Positions 34,162 through 43,391 of a stretch of DNA of 64,000 bases are shown in pieces. The notes below the pieces were generated by a model. It was not told the origin of the DNA and did no database searches. It saw nothing but the letters and a program-made list of their open reading frames with translations. Numbering within the stretch: the first letter of the stretch is position 1; each line of letters begins with the position of its first letter. This DNA comes from Synechococcus sp. PCC 7335 (GTDB taxonomy: Bacteria > Cyanobacteriota > Cyanobacteriia > Phormidesmidales > Phormidesmidaceae): positions 318,477 to 382,476 of the forward strand of contig NZ_DS989904.1 of assembly GCF_000155595.1 (NCBI RefSeq), written 5' to 3'. Both the position numbers and the translations under genes were made by a program.

Positions 34162-35316
34162 ATGGAAACCAACGTTGCTTCCGCTTTAGAAGCTCGCAAT
34201 TATCAGCAAGCTACTTGTTTGTTAAAGCAGTGGCAGCAGCAAGAGCCGTCAAGTCCTTTACTGTGGCTATACGTAGCTAAGCTGCAAGAGCAAACGAACA
34301 AATTAGCATCCGCCCAGAAAACCTATCTAGCACTATTAAAACAATCTGCCAGTACAAAGATTATTCAACAGGCAAGGGCTGGGGTACAGCGGATAGAAAA
34401 TCTTCAAAAAACGGTAAAAGGTCAGGCAATACAAGCAAAAGTCAGCGCGAATGGTGCAGAATTAGCGATCTTAGCGATCGCCTCTCTTCCACCTTCTAAC
34501 CCACTTAGCCAGTCAGTAACCAATCAAGTCGCCAACCAAGCCACTAATCGAGCCGCTAAGTACGAAACGAGTCAAGCCACGAAAGCCGCCATTGAGAGCA
34601 TCGCTAGCGTCTTCAATCTCGATCTCTACACCGCTCGTCTAAAGCTGCCGAATAGCGGATTGCGCATTCATCGTATCGGCCCTTGGGTTGAAGTCGATTA
34701 CTATGCCCAGCAACTGGCCGCTCCCTGCTTCTGCGTCAAGATTAGTCAAATTAAGTCTCTTCAAACGTTTCAAGTCAAATACTTTGAAGCACTTTCACCT
34801 AACCTAGTTGTAGTATGCAAAAACGCAGATGGGCAGCTCGGTAGAATCAGCTTCGACACAGCAGAAGTCAGCCAGGTTATCAGCGCTCAGCTGCCTATTT
34901 TTGAGCAAGTTGTAGATTTAGGTAGTTGGGGTAGAACAGTCTATAAAGAAAGGGTGCTGGACTATGCACAAGTATTGGATTTGCAGTTGCCAGGAAGACA
35001 GATTGTGCTGAGGATATGCGATCGCCTCTACCAATATCAAAAGGGCATTACCCTTGGTACAACCACCGAACTCAGCAGCCGGATTCAGTGGAATGAATTG
35101 CGATCGCAGCTAATCAAAACCAGCAGTGATCGACACCATAGCGACTTTTCTAAATTTAGCGAAAGTGCTCTAGAATTTGTTCCGCTTCTACCGGCAATCT
35201 CCCCAAATCTAGACCTAAATCGCCGCGCTCCTAGCGACTGGGATCTTGTCTTTCATCTCTACAGTAGTCTCTGCTACTTCAGCTCTACAAAGTACACGGC
35301 TAAGACAAAACAGTGA
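34162..35316 (+). CDS. Conserved cyanobacterial protein with TPR-like N-terminus
   Basis: 384 residues from the ATG at 34162. Residues about 5-75 contain two TPR-like helical pairs (ALEARNYQQATCLLKQWQQQ, SPLLWLYVAKLQEQTNKLASAQKTYLALL). A low-complexity Asn/Gln/Ala/Thr linker follows (about 130-165), then a globular C-terminal domain with RLKLPNSGLRIHRIGPWVEVDYY and SFDTAEVSQVI. Function unknown; no signal peptide when started here. An ATG at 34114 would prepend 16 hydrophobic residues made partly by a tandem duplication. Downstream of and co-directional with the CpeF-like gene (gap about 120 bp), but not obviously related to it. Confidence 0.7.
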   Translation: METNVASALEARNYQQATCLLKQWQQQEPSSPLLWLYVAKLQEQTNKLASAQKTYLALLKQSASTKIIQQARAGVQRIENLQKTVKGQAIQAKVSANGAELAILAIASLPPSNPLSQSVTNQVANQATNRAAKYETSQATKAAIESIASVFNLDLYTARLKLPNSGLRIHRIGPWVEVDYYAQQLAAPCFCVKISQIKSLQTFQVKYFEALSPNLVVVCKNADGQLGRISFDTAEVSQVISAQLPIFEQVVDLGSWGRTVYKERVLDYAQVLDLQLPGRQIVLRICDRLYQYQKGITLGTTTELSSRIQWNELRSQLIKTSSDRHHSDFSKFSESALEFVPLLPAISPNLDLNRRAPSDWDLVFHLYSSLCYFSSTKYTAKTKQ

Positions 35317-35321
35317 TAAGC

Positions 35322-36218
35322 CTATGCGTAGCTTTTGTAGTCCGCAGCTAATGGGGTGGGTAGGTATGTCCTCCACAGATCTGCAAATCGAATTTTAGGC
35401 GATGACCAAGGCTTAAATGGACCGCTCCAGTGAATTAGCTTAGCCTCAGATAAGAATTTTTCACCAGAGGCTAGGAACAGATTTGTAACCGCTGGATGAG
35501 TACCATAGCCGCAGCGATTCCAGTTCTTGTCGGCCTGTAAGTAGTCTTTGAACATGAGATTAAAAACAGGCTCATCTCCCAAGGTATATAGCTTATAGTT
35601 GCTTTTGGCATCTAGGCTTAGATAATAATTTAGACGCTCATAAGTCTTCTCGTTCCAGAAAGAGAGATTGGTGAACCAAACGCCTGCATTAAATGTTTGT
35701 TTGAACTTTGGAATCTCTTCTCTCATCTTCATGAAATTGCTAAAATAGAAGATGCATGGGTAAAAGTGGGGGATAGATCCAAAGTAGCAATGTTCGTCTA
35801 GAGCCTTTGTATAGGCGTATAGCTCTGCGATATCTCCTAAAACGATCAAGTCCGTATCGAGATAGATGACTCTCTCTAGATCTTCAAAGGCGTCTCTAAA
35901 GAAAAACCGAGAGTATTGAATGTAGCGACTATTTCTTCGATCTTCTGTCTTTTCTTTGAATCGCTTGTCTAGATACTCTTGCATAAACGCGGGTGGTAGA
36001 TACGATTTTACTCGCCACTGCGCAGCTAACGAAGGGAGCGCTTCTCTAATTTTCTTCTCAAAGAACTGTTCTTCTCCAGGAGGCACCAATACATTAAACC
36101 GAATAGTATCAGGATTGCTAGCATTGCTTACAATAGAATTCATCGCCACAATCAACGATAGCCAGATTTTTCTATTGAGAGAAAAGACGATTTCTACATT
36201 CATTCCCTTAATTGTCAT
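35322..36218 (-). CDS. Glycosyltransferase family 8 protein
   Basis: A 298-residue retaining GT-A glycosyltransferase. The DxD metal/sugar-nucleotide motif is in RVIYLDTDLIVLGDIAEL, followed by FNAGVWFTNLSFWNE, and a C-terminal LIHWSGPFKPW with the conserved His and Gly-Pro-x-Lys-Pro-Trp typical of GT8. Donor probably UDP-glucose or UDP-galactose. A TTG (36221) and ATGs at 36218 and 36203 compete. AAGGGA touches the ATG at 36203, so I kept 36218. Convergent with the TPR gene (gap 5 bp). Confidence 0.87.
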   Translation of the reverse strand: MTIKGMNVEIVFSLNRKIWLSLIVAMNSIVSNASNPDTIRFNVLVPPGEEQFFEKKIREALPSLAAQWRVKSYLPPAFMQEYLDKRFKEKTEDRRNSRYIQYSRFFFRDAFEDLERVIYLDTDLIVLGDIAELYAYTKALDEHCYFGSIPHFYPCIFYFSNFMKMREEIPKFKQTFNAGVWFTNLSFWNEKTYERLNYYLSLDAKSNYKLYTLGDEPVFNLMFKDYLQADKNWNRCGYGTHPAVTNLFLASGEKFLSEAKLIHWSGPFKPWSSPKIRFADLWRTYLPTPLAADYKSYA

Positions 36219-36387
36219 CAATTGCTAAAACGTCAGCATCATTCAGCGCTTATTATACAAGGCGGGTCCTGAGGCCCATCAGAGGGCAACTATTTCTATC
36301 TATAGAGTTTGCTCTCAATACTTGTAGGTAGAATTAGCAAAAATATGTTGCTACGAACCCCTTGATCAAAAACAGCGGTCAGAATTA

Positions 36388-37161
36388 ATGAGCAGTCCTA
36401 CGGAGTCGACTCAATCAGCATTAGATTCAACTTCAGACTTAGTATCAGAGGTTCAAGCAACAGAAAACGACTCACAGCCTGTAACGATAGTCGATGAGCA
36501 CTTAGCTAAGCTAGAGCCTATCTACTTTGTCAGTGGACTTGGCGCTGATGAGCGAGTTTTTCAATGGCTGCGCTACGAGGGCTATCGGCCAGTCCACATT
36601 CGTTGGATATTGCCAGAACCTAATGAACCAATCGCTGACTATGCTAAGCGGCTAACAGCGCAGATACAAGATGAATGTCCGATTATAGTGGGCCTTTCTT
36701 TCGGTGGTTTGATTGCCGTAGAAATTGCTAAACAGATCGAAACTAAACAGGTAGTTCTACTCTCTAGCGCTAAGGATAGCTCAGAAGTACCTTTTTACTT
36801 CAAGCTATTTCGGGTCTTTCCGCTTCATCGAATTCTTCCGTTCAAAAGCTTACTTTGGGCAGTGTATTGGTTGCTCTATTGGCTGTTTGCACCAGAAGGA
36901 GATGAGCAGAAGCAGCTGCTCAAGACGATACTAATAGAAACCGATCCGCACTTCTTGAAATGGGCTTTGCACAAAGTGGTAACCTGGAAAAATCAGGAGA
37001 TTCCAGATGGCCTAGTGCATATTCACGGGAAGAGCGATCGCATCTTTCCCTATTGGTTCGTCAATCCCAATTACAGCTTAGAAAGAAGCGGGCACTTGAT
37101 GGTAATGAACCGAGCCGAAGAAGTCTCTGAGCTGTTAGAGCAGCTAATTATACGGGCATGA
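36388..37161 (+). CDS. Alpha/beta hydrolase
   Basis: A 257-residue protein. An acidic Ser/Thr-rich N-terminal stretch (about 1-45) precedes a short alpha/beta hydrolase core: PIYFVSGLGADERVF (oxyanion region), IIVGLSFGGLIAVEIA with nucleophile Ser in GLSFGG (about residue 108), and a C-terminal catalytic His in RSGHLMVMNRAEEV. A hydrophobic LLWAVYWLLYWLF segment (about 154-166) may form the cap or contact membranes. Substrate unknown. Convergent with the epimerase gene. Confidence 0.83.
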   Translation: MSSPTESTQSALDSTSDLVSEVQATENDSQPVTIVDEHLAKLEPIYFVSGLGADERVFQWLRYEGYRPVHIRWILPEPNEPIADYAKRLTAQIQDECPIIVGLSFGGLIAVEIAKQIETKQVVLLSSAKDSSEVPFYFKLFRVFPLHRILPFKSLLWAVYWLLYWLFAPEGDEQKQLLKTILIETDPHFLKWALHKVVTWKNQEIPDGLVHIHGKSDRIFPYWFVNPNYSLERSGHLMVMNRAEEVSELLEQLIIRA

Positions 37162-37201
37162 CTTTGACCGTATTGAACCTTGGCTATATGGCTGCAACTG
37201 T

Positions 37202-38017
37202 CTATTCCCAGAAGGTTGGATGAGAAAACTGATAGCCGGTACTTTTAATTTTTGCATTAGAAACACGGACATTTTTGCGGGTACTAGGTTGCGTCTCGTC
37301 CCAGAGCACCGGTGAGAGCTGATGGTGATCGCACACTTCGCTAATGAGTTCTCGAATAGTCGGTACTTCGTCTTGAACAAGATTGTATAGGCCCGATAGC
37401 TGCTGCTGTCTTGCCCAGTCGATGCCGCCTACAATGTCATCGAGATAAACCCAATTAGTCCCCTCGTTACCCTTGCCGGGTCTAGTTGTCCCAGCCGCTC
37501 GGCTGTATATTTTCCCTAACGTTCTACCAGGACCGTAGATACCACCTAGCCGTAAGATACAAACCTTTCTCTGCGGCATAATCGCAGACAGTAACGTTTG
37601 CTCAGTCGCCTCAATAATTTTTCCATTTTCAGTGATTGGTGAGGGCGGCATCAGCTCGGTAACCCAGGCACCATGATGCTCTCCGTAAACAGAGCAGGTA
37701 CTCGTATAAATGATCTGTTGCACATCAGTGCTAGGAAGAACTTCTGTCAGTGTTCTAGCGGTTCCTAAGTAGGTATCTCTATAGCTAGCGTCCTTGTGCG
37801 ACCCTACACACAGCAACACGACTTGTCTGTCAACCAATGCGTCTCGCATTTGCGAAGCGTTCGTTCCAATGGCAATGCGAACGTCATCTGCTAGCTGGCT
37901 AAGCGCTTCAACTCGTGATTGACGGGTAGTTGTAACGAGTAAATCAAAGCCTTTGGCTCGCCATAGCTTTGCAACCGCTGTGCCGACATATCCGCAGCCA
38001 ATAATTGCAGCTTTCAT
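37202..38017 (-). CDS. NAD-dependent epimerase/dehydratase family protein
   Basis: A 271-residue extended-SDR-like protein from the ATG at 38017: MKAAIIGCGYVGTAVAKLWRAKGFDLLVTT is a Rossmann start of the YeeZ-like subgroup. VVLLCVGSHKDASYRDTYLGTARTLTEVL, then IIYTSTCSVYGEHHGAWVTE and RLGGIYGPGRT follow; the usual YxxxK is not conserved in place, as in YeeZ relatives. Substrate unknown. A TTG at 38053 would add 12 residues and move the glycine motif away from the N-terminus, so I prefer the ATG. Confidence 0.85.
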   Translation of the reverse strand: MKAAIIGCGYVGTAVAKLWRAKGFDLLVTTTRQSRVEALSQLADDVRIAIGTNASQMRDALVDRQVVLLCVGSHKDASYRDTYLGTARTLTEVLPSTDVQQIIYTSTCSVYGEHHGAWVTELMPPSPITENGKIIEATEQTLLSAIMPQRKVCILRLGGIYGPGRTLGKIYSRAAGTTRPGKGNEGTNWVYLDDIVGGIDWARQQQLSGLYNLVQDEVPTIRELISEVCDHHQLSPVLWDETQPSTRKNVRVSNAKIKSTGYQFSHPTFWE

Positions 38018-38128
38018 ACTAGGTTCTATCAGTAACAGCAGTTCGCAACCCAATCAAGATCTTCAAATCCTCTTATGCTCACCGCGCACAGTACTCACAA
38101 AAAGAAAACATATCAGCTAAGACGATTC

Positions 38129-39349
38129 TCAAGATCTCGCTGAACCAGTGCTAGCCGGGGCAAAGGCAATCGGGTTTTGGTCGTATCGGTTGCGGTTAGA
38201 AATGGGTGGGCCTTGTTGAGTTCCGACTAGGCTAGCGGTGCTTTCTAAAGCAGTGCGTAGCTGTTTAGCAGCATAGATAGACATATCGCGAGGAACGTTG
38301 ATGCGATCGCGCAGATATCTCAAAGCAGCATCACTACCCTCTGGAGGTCGACAAGCATCTTGTGTCATCATCTGTGTCAGCGCGCAGCGTAGCGCTTCAT
38401 CAAATAGCGAATCGTCGGCGGGGTTCGCACGAATGATGTTCTGCCGATGCTTAATAACCCTAGCTAATGCTTCAGCTTTAGCCGTAGCCGGTTCTGGGTA
38501 GGTAACATCGGGCAGACCATACCATGGGCCTTGGTCCACCCGACGCTGATTGATTTTAGTTCTTGAATCATTATTTTCATAGCAGCCACCCATCTGGGGC
38601 GGTAAGTCATGCACATGGGTATGAAAATCGCTTTGGGTGCCCCGGTAGGTTAGTCGGCTCTCCATCGCATCAAACCAATCAGACAATTTGGGATTTTCCT
38701 CTCGCAAAGAATAGCCTTTGTAATAGTAGAGACTCGCATTCATCCGCTCTACATAAGGCGTAAAGACAATATCCGCGGTACTAAAATCCGATAAGAAGTA
38801 AGGACCTGGCGTTTGTGCTAATGCTGTTTCTACGCTAGCCACCACACGGACAAACTGCTCTCGGTTGTTCTTTTCTTGCCCAAACCAACCTGACGGTTGA
38901 CAAAGCCAGCTACACCACGCTCTGAACAACAGTCTTTCTAGCTGTCGCAAAGGCAGCACTTGAGCATCTCTCATGCCAGGGCCTAATGTACCAAATTCCT
39001 TTTCTAGAGCGATCAGGATATCATCGCTTTCTGTAATGATGTGGCCATCGATTGATAGAGCCGGTAGCATCCCAGAGGGCACTATTCGTTTATACCAGGC
39101 CTCCTTCTGGCCGTAGCAAAACATAGTGACTTTCTCGATACGGTAAGGGACTCGTTTTTCCTCTAGCCACAGCCAGACCTTTTGACAGTAAGGGCACCAA
39201 GCATGATTGTCGCGGTAGAGAGTAACGCGGACCTCAGCTTCTGACCGGCCAAATAGACGAAGCCGTGACTGAGCATTCGTAGGGCCGTTAATAGGATCGA
39301 GGCTAAAGTCAGTGAGTTCAGCGAGTTCAGTCCAGGAAAGGGAAGGCAT
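38129..39349 (-). CDS. Long glutathione S-transferase family protein
   Basis: 406 residues. The thioredoxin-fold N-terminal domain (about 40-125) has the motif CPYC in [19 protein letters not shown] and the glutathione-binding [18 protein letters not shown]. The helical GST C-terminal domain covers about 135-240. The remaining 160 residues ([13 protein letters not shown] onward) are an extra domain found in cyanobacterial and plastid long GSTs. The CPYC dithiol points to a thiol-transfer or deglutathionylation role rather than simple conjugation; this is inferred. Single gene on the minus strand. Confidence 0.85.
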   Translation of the reverse strand: MPSLSWTELAELTDFSLDPINGPTNAQSRLRLFGRSEAEVRVTLYRDNHAWCPYCQKVWLWLEEKRVPYRIEKVTMFCYGQKEAWYKRIVPSGMLPALSIDGHIITESDDILIALEKEFGTLGPGMRDAQVLPLRQLERLLFRAWCSWLCQPSGWFGQEKNNREQFVRVVASVETALAQTPGPYFLSDFSTADIVFTPYVERMNASLYYYKGYSLREENPKLSDWFDAMESRLTYRGTQSDFHTHVHDLPPQMGGCYENNDSRTKINQRRVDQGPWYGLPDVTYPEPATAKAEALARVIKHRQNIIRANPADDSLFDEALRCALTQMMTQDACRPPEGSDAALRYLRDRINVPRDMSIYAAKQLRTALESTASLVGTQQGPPISNRNRYDQNPIAFAPASTGSARS

Positions 39350-39430
39350 GGCGTAGGGGGCTGATTAATATCGTAGAAATTTGCGCTGCTTGGGCTACGC
39401 GTCTTGAAGAGTCGTCCGCTTGTTCATACA

Positions 39431-40414
39431 TTACCGACTTTGAAAGATATTTTGTACCATTTGTTTTCTGCAAGCGGCTGAGGCGTTATCAAGTTCTGTG
39501 ATCTCGGCGGTAGTCAGGTGCCAACCCAGTGCCCCTGTATTCTGCTGAGCCTGCTGTACAGTCTTCGCACCAGGAATCGGGATAGTCCCTTTACAGATAC
39601 ACCAGTTGATAGCAGTTTGAGCCATCGTCTTTTCGTTAGCCTTGGCAATCGCTCTAAGGCAGTTTAATAGAGGCTGAACATCAGGGAGAATCTGCCCAAG
39701 CGCAAATCTTCTTAGACCCTTCGGCAGATCCGCCTTTTGAGTGTACTTACCCGTGAGAAGGCCTAGCGCTAGTGGGCTGTATGCAATCAGTTGAATACCA
39801 AGATCGTCACAAACGGATTTGAGATCTAGTTCTGAAATTGGGTAGGTAGATAAAAGAGAATATTGGACTTGCAGGGTGCAAACTTTGACACCCTGATCTG
39901 CTAGGCGTTGATGTGCCCAGCGTAGGCGTTTAGGACCATAGTTAGAGAGACCAAGACCCTTGGCACTGCCTCGCTGACAGAGTTCAGCTAGACCATCTAG
40001 CAGAGGACCTTCTTGAAAGGGAAGATAATTGGCGGTTGACCAGTGCATTTGTACGATGTCTAGCTGACCAAGTCGCTGCGCAGAAGCCTGACCCGCTGCC
40101 AGCATAGACCGTTTACTGAGTCGCCAGGGGTAGGGCGCTAGTTTTGTGGCCAAGCAAATTTTTTCTTTGTTTTGACCGCTATAGCTAGCACTGAACTGAC
40201 CAAGCAGGGTTTCGCTCTGTCCGCTCAGCCTACCCGTGCCGTAAGAATCACCCGTATCGAAGAGCGTTACCCCACGACTAACACAGTGATTGAAAACAGC
40301 TTGCAGTTGATCATTCATGCTCTCTTGATAGTTCCAGAGCAAACGATTACCCCAAGCCCAGGTGCCACAGCCCATTTTTGGAAGGGGAGGAAGCGCAGTA
40401 GCAGGAGAGTGCAT
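39431..40414 (-). CDS. Aldo/keto reductase
   Basis: A 327-residue (alpha/beta)8 NADPH oxidoreductase. MGCGTWAWGNRLLW at the N-terminus, LFDTGDSYGTG with catalytic Asp/Tyr, a Lys in CLATKLAPYP, and the His-containing IVQMHWS form the AKR tetrad. QVQYSLLSTYPISE and IPIPGAKTVQQAQQNTGAL close the cofactor site. It resembles plant/cyanobacterial AKRs of the pyridoxal reductase-like group; substrate not known. Different from the second AKR at 45993. Confidence 0.88.
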   Translation of the reverse strand: MHSPATALPPLPKMGCGTWAWGNRLLWNYQESMNDQLQAVFNHCVSRGVTLFDTGDSYGTGRLSGQSETLLGQFSASYSGQNKEKICLATKLAPYPWRLSKRSMLAAGQASAQRLGQLDIVQMHWSTANYLPFQEGPLLDGLAELCQRGSAKGLGLSNYGPKRLRWAHQRLADQGVKVCTLQVQYSLLSTYPISELDLKSVCDDLGIQLIAYSPLALGLLTGKYTQKADLPKGLRRFALGQILPDVQPLLNCLRAIAKANEKTMAQTAINWCICKGTIPIPGAKTVQQAQQNTGALGWHLTTAEITELDNASAACRKQMVQNIFQSR

Positions 40415-41311
40415 GGAGAGAGAGAACGAATGACTGTTTTATCTTCCCACAAAGGGGGAAAGCAGATGGGAAAGGTATCAGTACGGAGTTAAATACTATA
40501 CTCTCTATACCCTGCTCCTTAGAGATGCACTTTGTGTTTAAAGACCTTGCTAGACAAGGGCGACCCTTTAAAGGGGCACAGCATCCATAGGGTTTACGCT
40601 AACAGTTGACTAAACGCTGCTTGGAAAAGGGCTTTACAGGGTTAGGGCAATCTGGATATGGTCGATCTATCACCGCAAAGGAAAGAGATTGCTTTCTCTT
40701 TGTTGTTTAAGTTATAGGTTTAGGTCATATTGATTATGAATGCTTAAAAATAACCAAAAATATTGACATGAGCAATCGCTAGCTTAATACGATTGTATGT
40801 AGTGAATTTAGCGGGCTCATGTTGTTGCAACCCGTGCTTTATGAAATTGTGTTACAAATTTCCTGGGAAGATGAATGAGTTGTTGTAGTTCTTACAAACA
40901 TAAAGACGGGTAAGTATGGAGACAACCAAGGTTTGTTTTAGGTCTATGTGCTTATGTAGCGCTTACGCAAGATATATTCCAACAGTTTTTTGATGATAGG
41001 TATCTGCGTCAAAAAGACTTATTCTTCAAAAGGATATCTACTTCACAAAGACTTACAAAGACGTAGAAGAAGTCTAGGAATAACTATGCTAGTACTAGTT
41101 CTAGATAGGAGTTGGCAGCGATATTATCTTCCCTTTGTAGGATTGGTAAAATTCTGGCTATAGTGCCTTCTTTCAATATTTCTATAGAAGTGAAAGTGAT
41201 AGATGGGCTGAAAGTATATGACAAGTAAAGAATACATGGAATGAAGCCTTGTGAAATCGGGGTGACATGGGTATCAGGTAGAGGCTGAAGTTTGCTTAGG
41301 GTAAGACGTTT
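40415..41311. other. Long intergenic region with promoter but no recognised gene
   Basis: About 900 bp between a minus-strand aldo/keto reductase gene and the plus-strand membrane protein gene at 41312. Contents: a 7-bp-stem hairpin AAAGAGA...TCTCTTT at 40682-40701, a sigma70-like promoter (40763-40793), and hairpins after it. I see no open frame with coding character, tRNA or known small RNA consensus. Confidence 0.55.
40763..40793 (+). promoter_or_regulatory. Consensus-like promoter about 520 bp upstream of the 41312 gene
   Basis: A perfect TTGACA at 40763-40768 is followed by TAATAC at 40785-40790 (16-bp spacer) or TACGAT at 40788-40793 (19 bp). Transcription would start near 40800, leaving a leader of about 510 nt or a separate small RNA. 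Just downstream, CGGG...GTTG-TTG-CAACCCG forms a stem-loop. Confidence 0.45.
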
Positions 41312-42004
41312 ATGAAACGGTGGAACGAGCTGATGGTGGGCTATGCGCTAGGCACGCTGACGCATCAGGAGCACCGGGAGCTACTACAGCTAGCAATCGA
41401 TAATCCTCAGCTGATGTTAGATGCGGTTCGCTTGAGGCACATGAGTGCTGTGCAAATCGCACAAAAGGTGGATTGGCCAACGGAGGGATTTGAGGTAGGT
41501 GCAGAAGGATGGGCAGATACGGCAACGCGATCGCTTAGATTAGCGCTACCTGAACCCATTGCCTCTGAGCTAAATGAGGTTTCGCCAGCACCCGATTGTG
41601 CTCTATCAGATGTCTCGTCATATGGTTCAAACGATAGAGAACATCGCCAATTAAACCCACACCTCAACCCACACCACCTCGGAGATAGCCCAGTTGAGCT
41701 GCCTAAACCTGACCAGGTATCAGAAGCACCTTCCGATAGAATGAGAAGATCCTCAGCTATCTGGCGCTTGTTTTTTAGAAAAGGCATATGGCGCTGGATA
41801 ATGGTGCTTGGACTAATACTATTCGGAATTGACTACTGGCGAGTACGACAACTCTTAGCAATCACGCAAGGTAAAGTTCTTCAGCTAGAAAAGGCAATAT
41901 ACCAGCGACCTGAGGCAATTGACTGGCGATCTTTAGAAGGCCAAAGTCGAGTAAGAGTGGGCAGCGTCAAGGTAAAGGCGTCCAAGATAGATAGGGAAAG
42001 ATAA
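41312..42004 (+). CDS. Single-pass membrane protein paired with a GTPase
   Basis: A 230-residue protein I cannot place in a named family. The N-terminal ~50 residues are helical with a zinc-less anti-sigma-like flavour (RWNELMVGYALGTLTHQEHRELLQLA). A low-complexity polar/acidic linker spans about 75-150. One membrane segment (IWRWIMVLGLILFGIDYW, about 163-180) and a short helical tail follow. Its TAA stop is immediately followed by the ATG of the GTPase gene, so the two are surely co-translated. Possible anchor or regulator of that GTPase. Confidence 0.7.
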   Translation: MKRWNELMVGYALGTLTHQEHRELLQLAIDNPQLMLDAVRLRHMSAVQIAQKVDWPTEGFEVGAEGWADTATRSLRLALPEPIASELNEVSPAPDCALSDVSSYGSNDREHRQLNPHLNPHHLGDSPVELPKPDQVSEAPSDRMRRSSAIWRLFFRKGIWRWIMVLGLILFGIDYWRVRQLLAITQGKVLQLEKAIYQRPEAIDWRSLEGQSRVRVGSVKVKASKIDRER

Positions 42005-43345
42005 ATGGGCTGGCCAGATCGGCTACGACAAGGAGCTATTGGACTTTGGCAAGATGCGAGTGGTCGTCTTGGCCGATGGCTACCTACGGACGTCGCCCAG
42101 CTACAAAGAGCCTATGCTGATGCTCAGACCCAGGTCACTCAGGCGCTGCTCAACAACTTCAGTGTAAGCGACGAGAAGATAGCTGAAATTCTAGCTAAGG
42201 TGCGAGCTGAGCTACCGACAACAGAAGCGCTGCTGATGGGTAAACCTCAAGCCGGCAAAAGTTCAATTGTGCGCGGCCTAACTGGGGTGTCCGCAGAGAT
42301 TGTGGGCCAGGGCTTTAAACCACACACGCAGAACACAGCGCGCTATGCCTACCCTTCAGAAGAGCTACCGCTGCTGATTTTCACAGATACGGTAGGCCTA
42401 GGCGATATTGGTCAAAAAACAACAAGTATCGTTGAAGAGCTATCAAATGAGCTAGATAGACAGATCCACTGTGCCCAGATATTAATCTTAACAGTGAAGA
42501 TTAACGACTTTGCAGTAGACCAGTTAAAGCAGATCGCGCAGCAGCTTAAGCAAAATCATCCGAATGTGCCTTGTTTGCTAGCTGTGACCTGTCTGCATGA
42601 ACTCTATCCGCTACAGCAAGACGATCATCCTCCTTATCCACCAACAGATGCAGAGATACAGAGAGCTTTCTTAGAGCTACAGTCCTCTTTCTCAAGCTGC
42701 TTTGATCAAGCCGTTCTACTAGACTTTACGCTAGAAGAAGACGGCTACACGCCTGTGTTCTATGGTCAGGCAGCTCTAAGAGATACCCTAGCAGAGCTGC
42801 TACCGGCAGCAGAGGCAAAGGCAATCTATCAGCTCATTGATGAGCAAGATCAAGTAGGCCATCAGCTAGGCAATTTGTATCGAGATATAGGACGGCGCTA
42901 TATTTCAGCCTTTGCGGTAGCAGCGGCGACGCTGGCCGCCGTGCCTTTACCGCTTGCGACTATGCCAGTGCTAACAGCGCTACAGATCTCGATGGTAGGG
43001 CTATTAGGTCAGCTATATGGACAGAAGCTTAGTCAGTCGCAAGCAGGGGGGGTAGCCAGTGCGATCGCGGGCGGTTTTTTTGCTCAGGCGATTGGCCGCG
43101 AGCTAGTTAAATTTATCCCAGGTTTTGGCAGCGTGGTTGCCGCTTCTTGGGCCGCCGCCTATACTTGGGCGCTGGGCGAAGGGGCTTGCGCCTATTTCGG
43201 CGATTTGATGGGCGGTAAAAAGCCAGATCCTGAGCGAATTCAGCAGGTGATGGCCGAAGCGTTTGAGTCGGCGAAGGTACGATTCAAAGCGAGTGGAATG
43301 CAGAGAAACGTTCAGCAGAACAGGGATAGAACAGGCAGTGAGTAA
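42005..43345 (+). CDS. Era/dynamin-like GTPase with C-terminal hydrophobic DUF697-like domain
   Basis: A 446-residue GTPase. The P-loop GKPQAGKSSIVRGL (about 79-92), switch region TQNTARY, G3 FTDTVGLGD and a weak G4 (TCLHE) give the G domain. Residues about 290-400 are hydrophobic and glycine/alanine-rich (YISAFAVAAATLAAVPLPLATMPVLTALQISMVG, GGVASAIAGGFFAQAIG), the DUF697-like membrane-interacting module. The start codon directly abuts the stop of the membrane protein gene. Similar in plan to the GTPase at 6468, but with the membrane part at the C-terminal rather than the N-terminal end. Role in membrane dynamics is inferred. Confidence 0.87.
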   Translation: MGWPDRLRQGAIGLWQDASGRLGRWLPTDVAQLQRAYADAQTQVTQALLNNFSVSDEKIAEILAKVRAELPTTEALLMGKPQAGKSSIVRGLTGVSAEIVGQGFKPHTQNTARYAYPSEELPLLIFTDTVGLGDIGQKTTSIVEELSNELDRQIHCAQILILTVKINDFAVDQLKQIAQQLKQNHPNVPCLLAVTCLHELYPLQQDDHPPYPPTDAEIQRAFLELQSSFSSCFDQAVLLDFTLEEDGYTPVFYGQAALRDTLAELLPAAEAKAIYQLIDEQDQVGHQLGNLYRDIGRRYISAFAVAAATLAAVPLPLATMPVLTALQISMVGLLGQLYGQKLSQSQAGGVASAIAGGFFAQAIGRELVKFIPGFGSVVAASWAAAYTWALGEGACAYFGDLMGGKKPDPERIQQVMAEAFESAKVRFKASGMQRNVQQNRDRTGSE

Positions 43346-43391
43346 AGAGAAAAAGGCTTAACGAAGAACTTCGACTTTAGTTAGATAGTGA

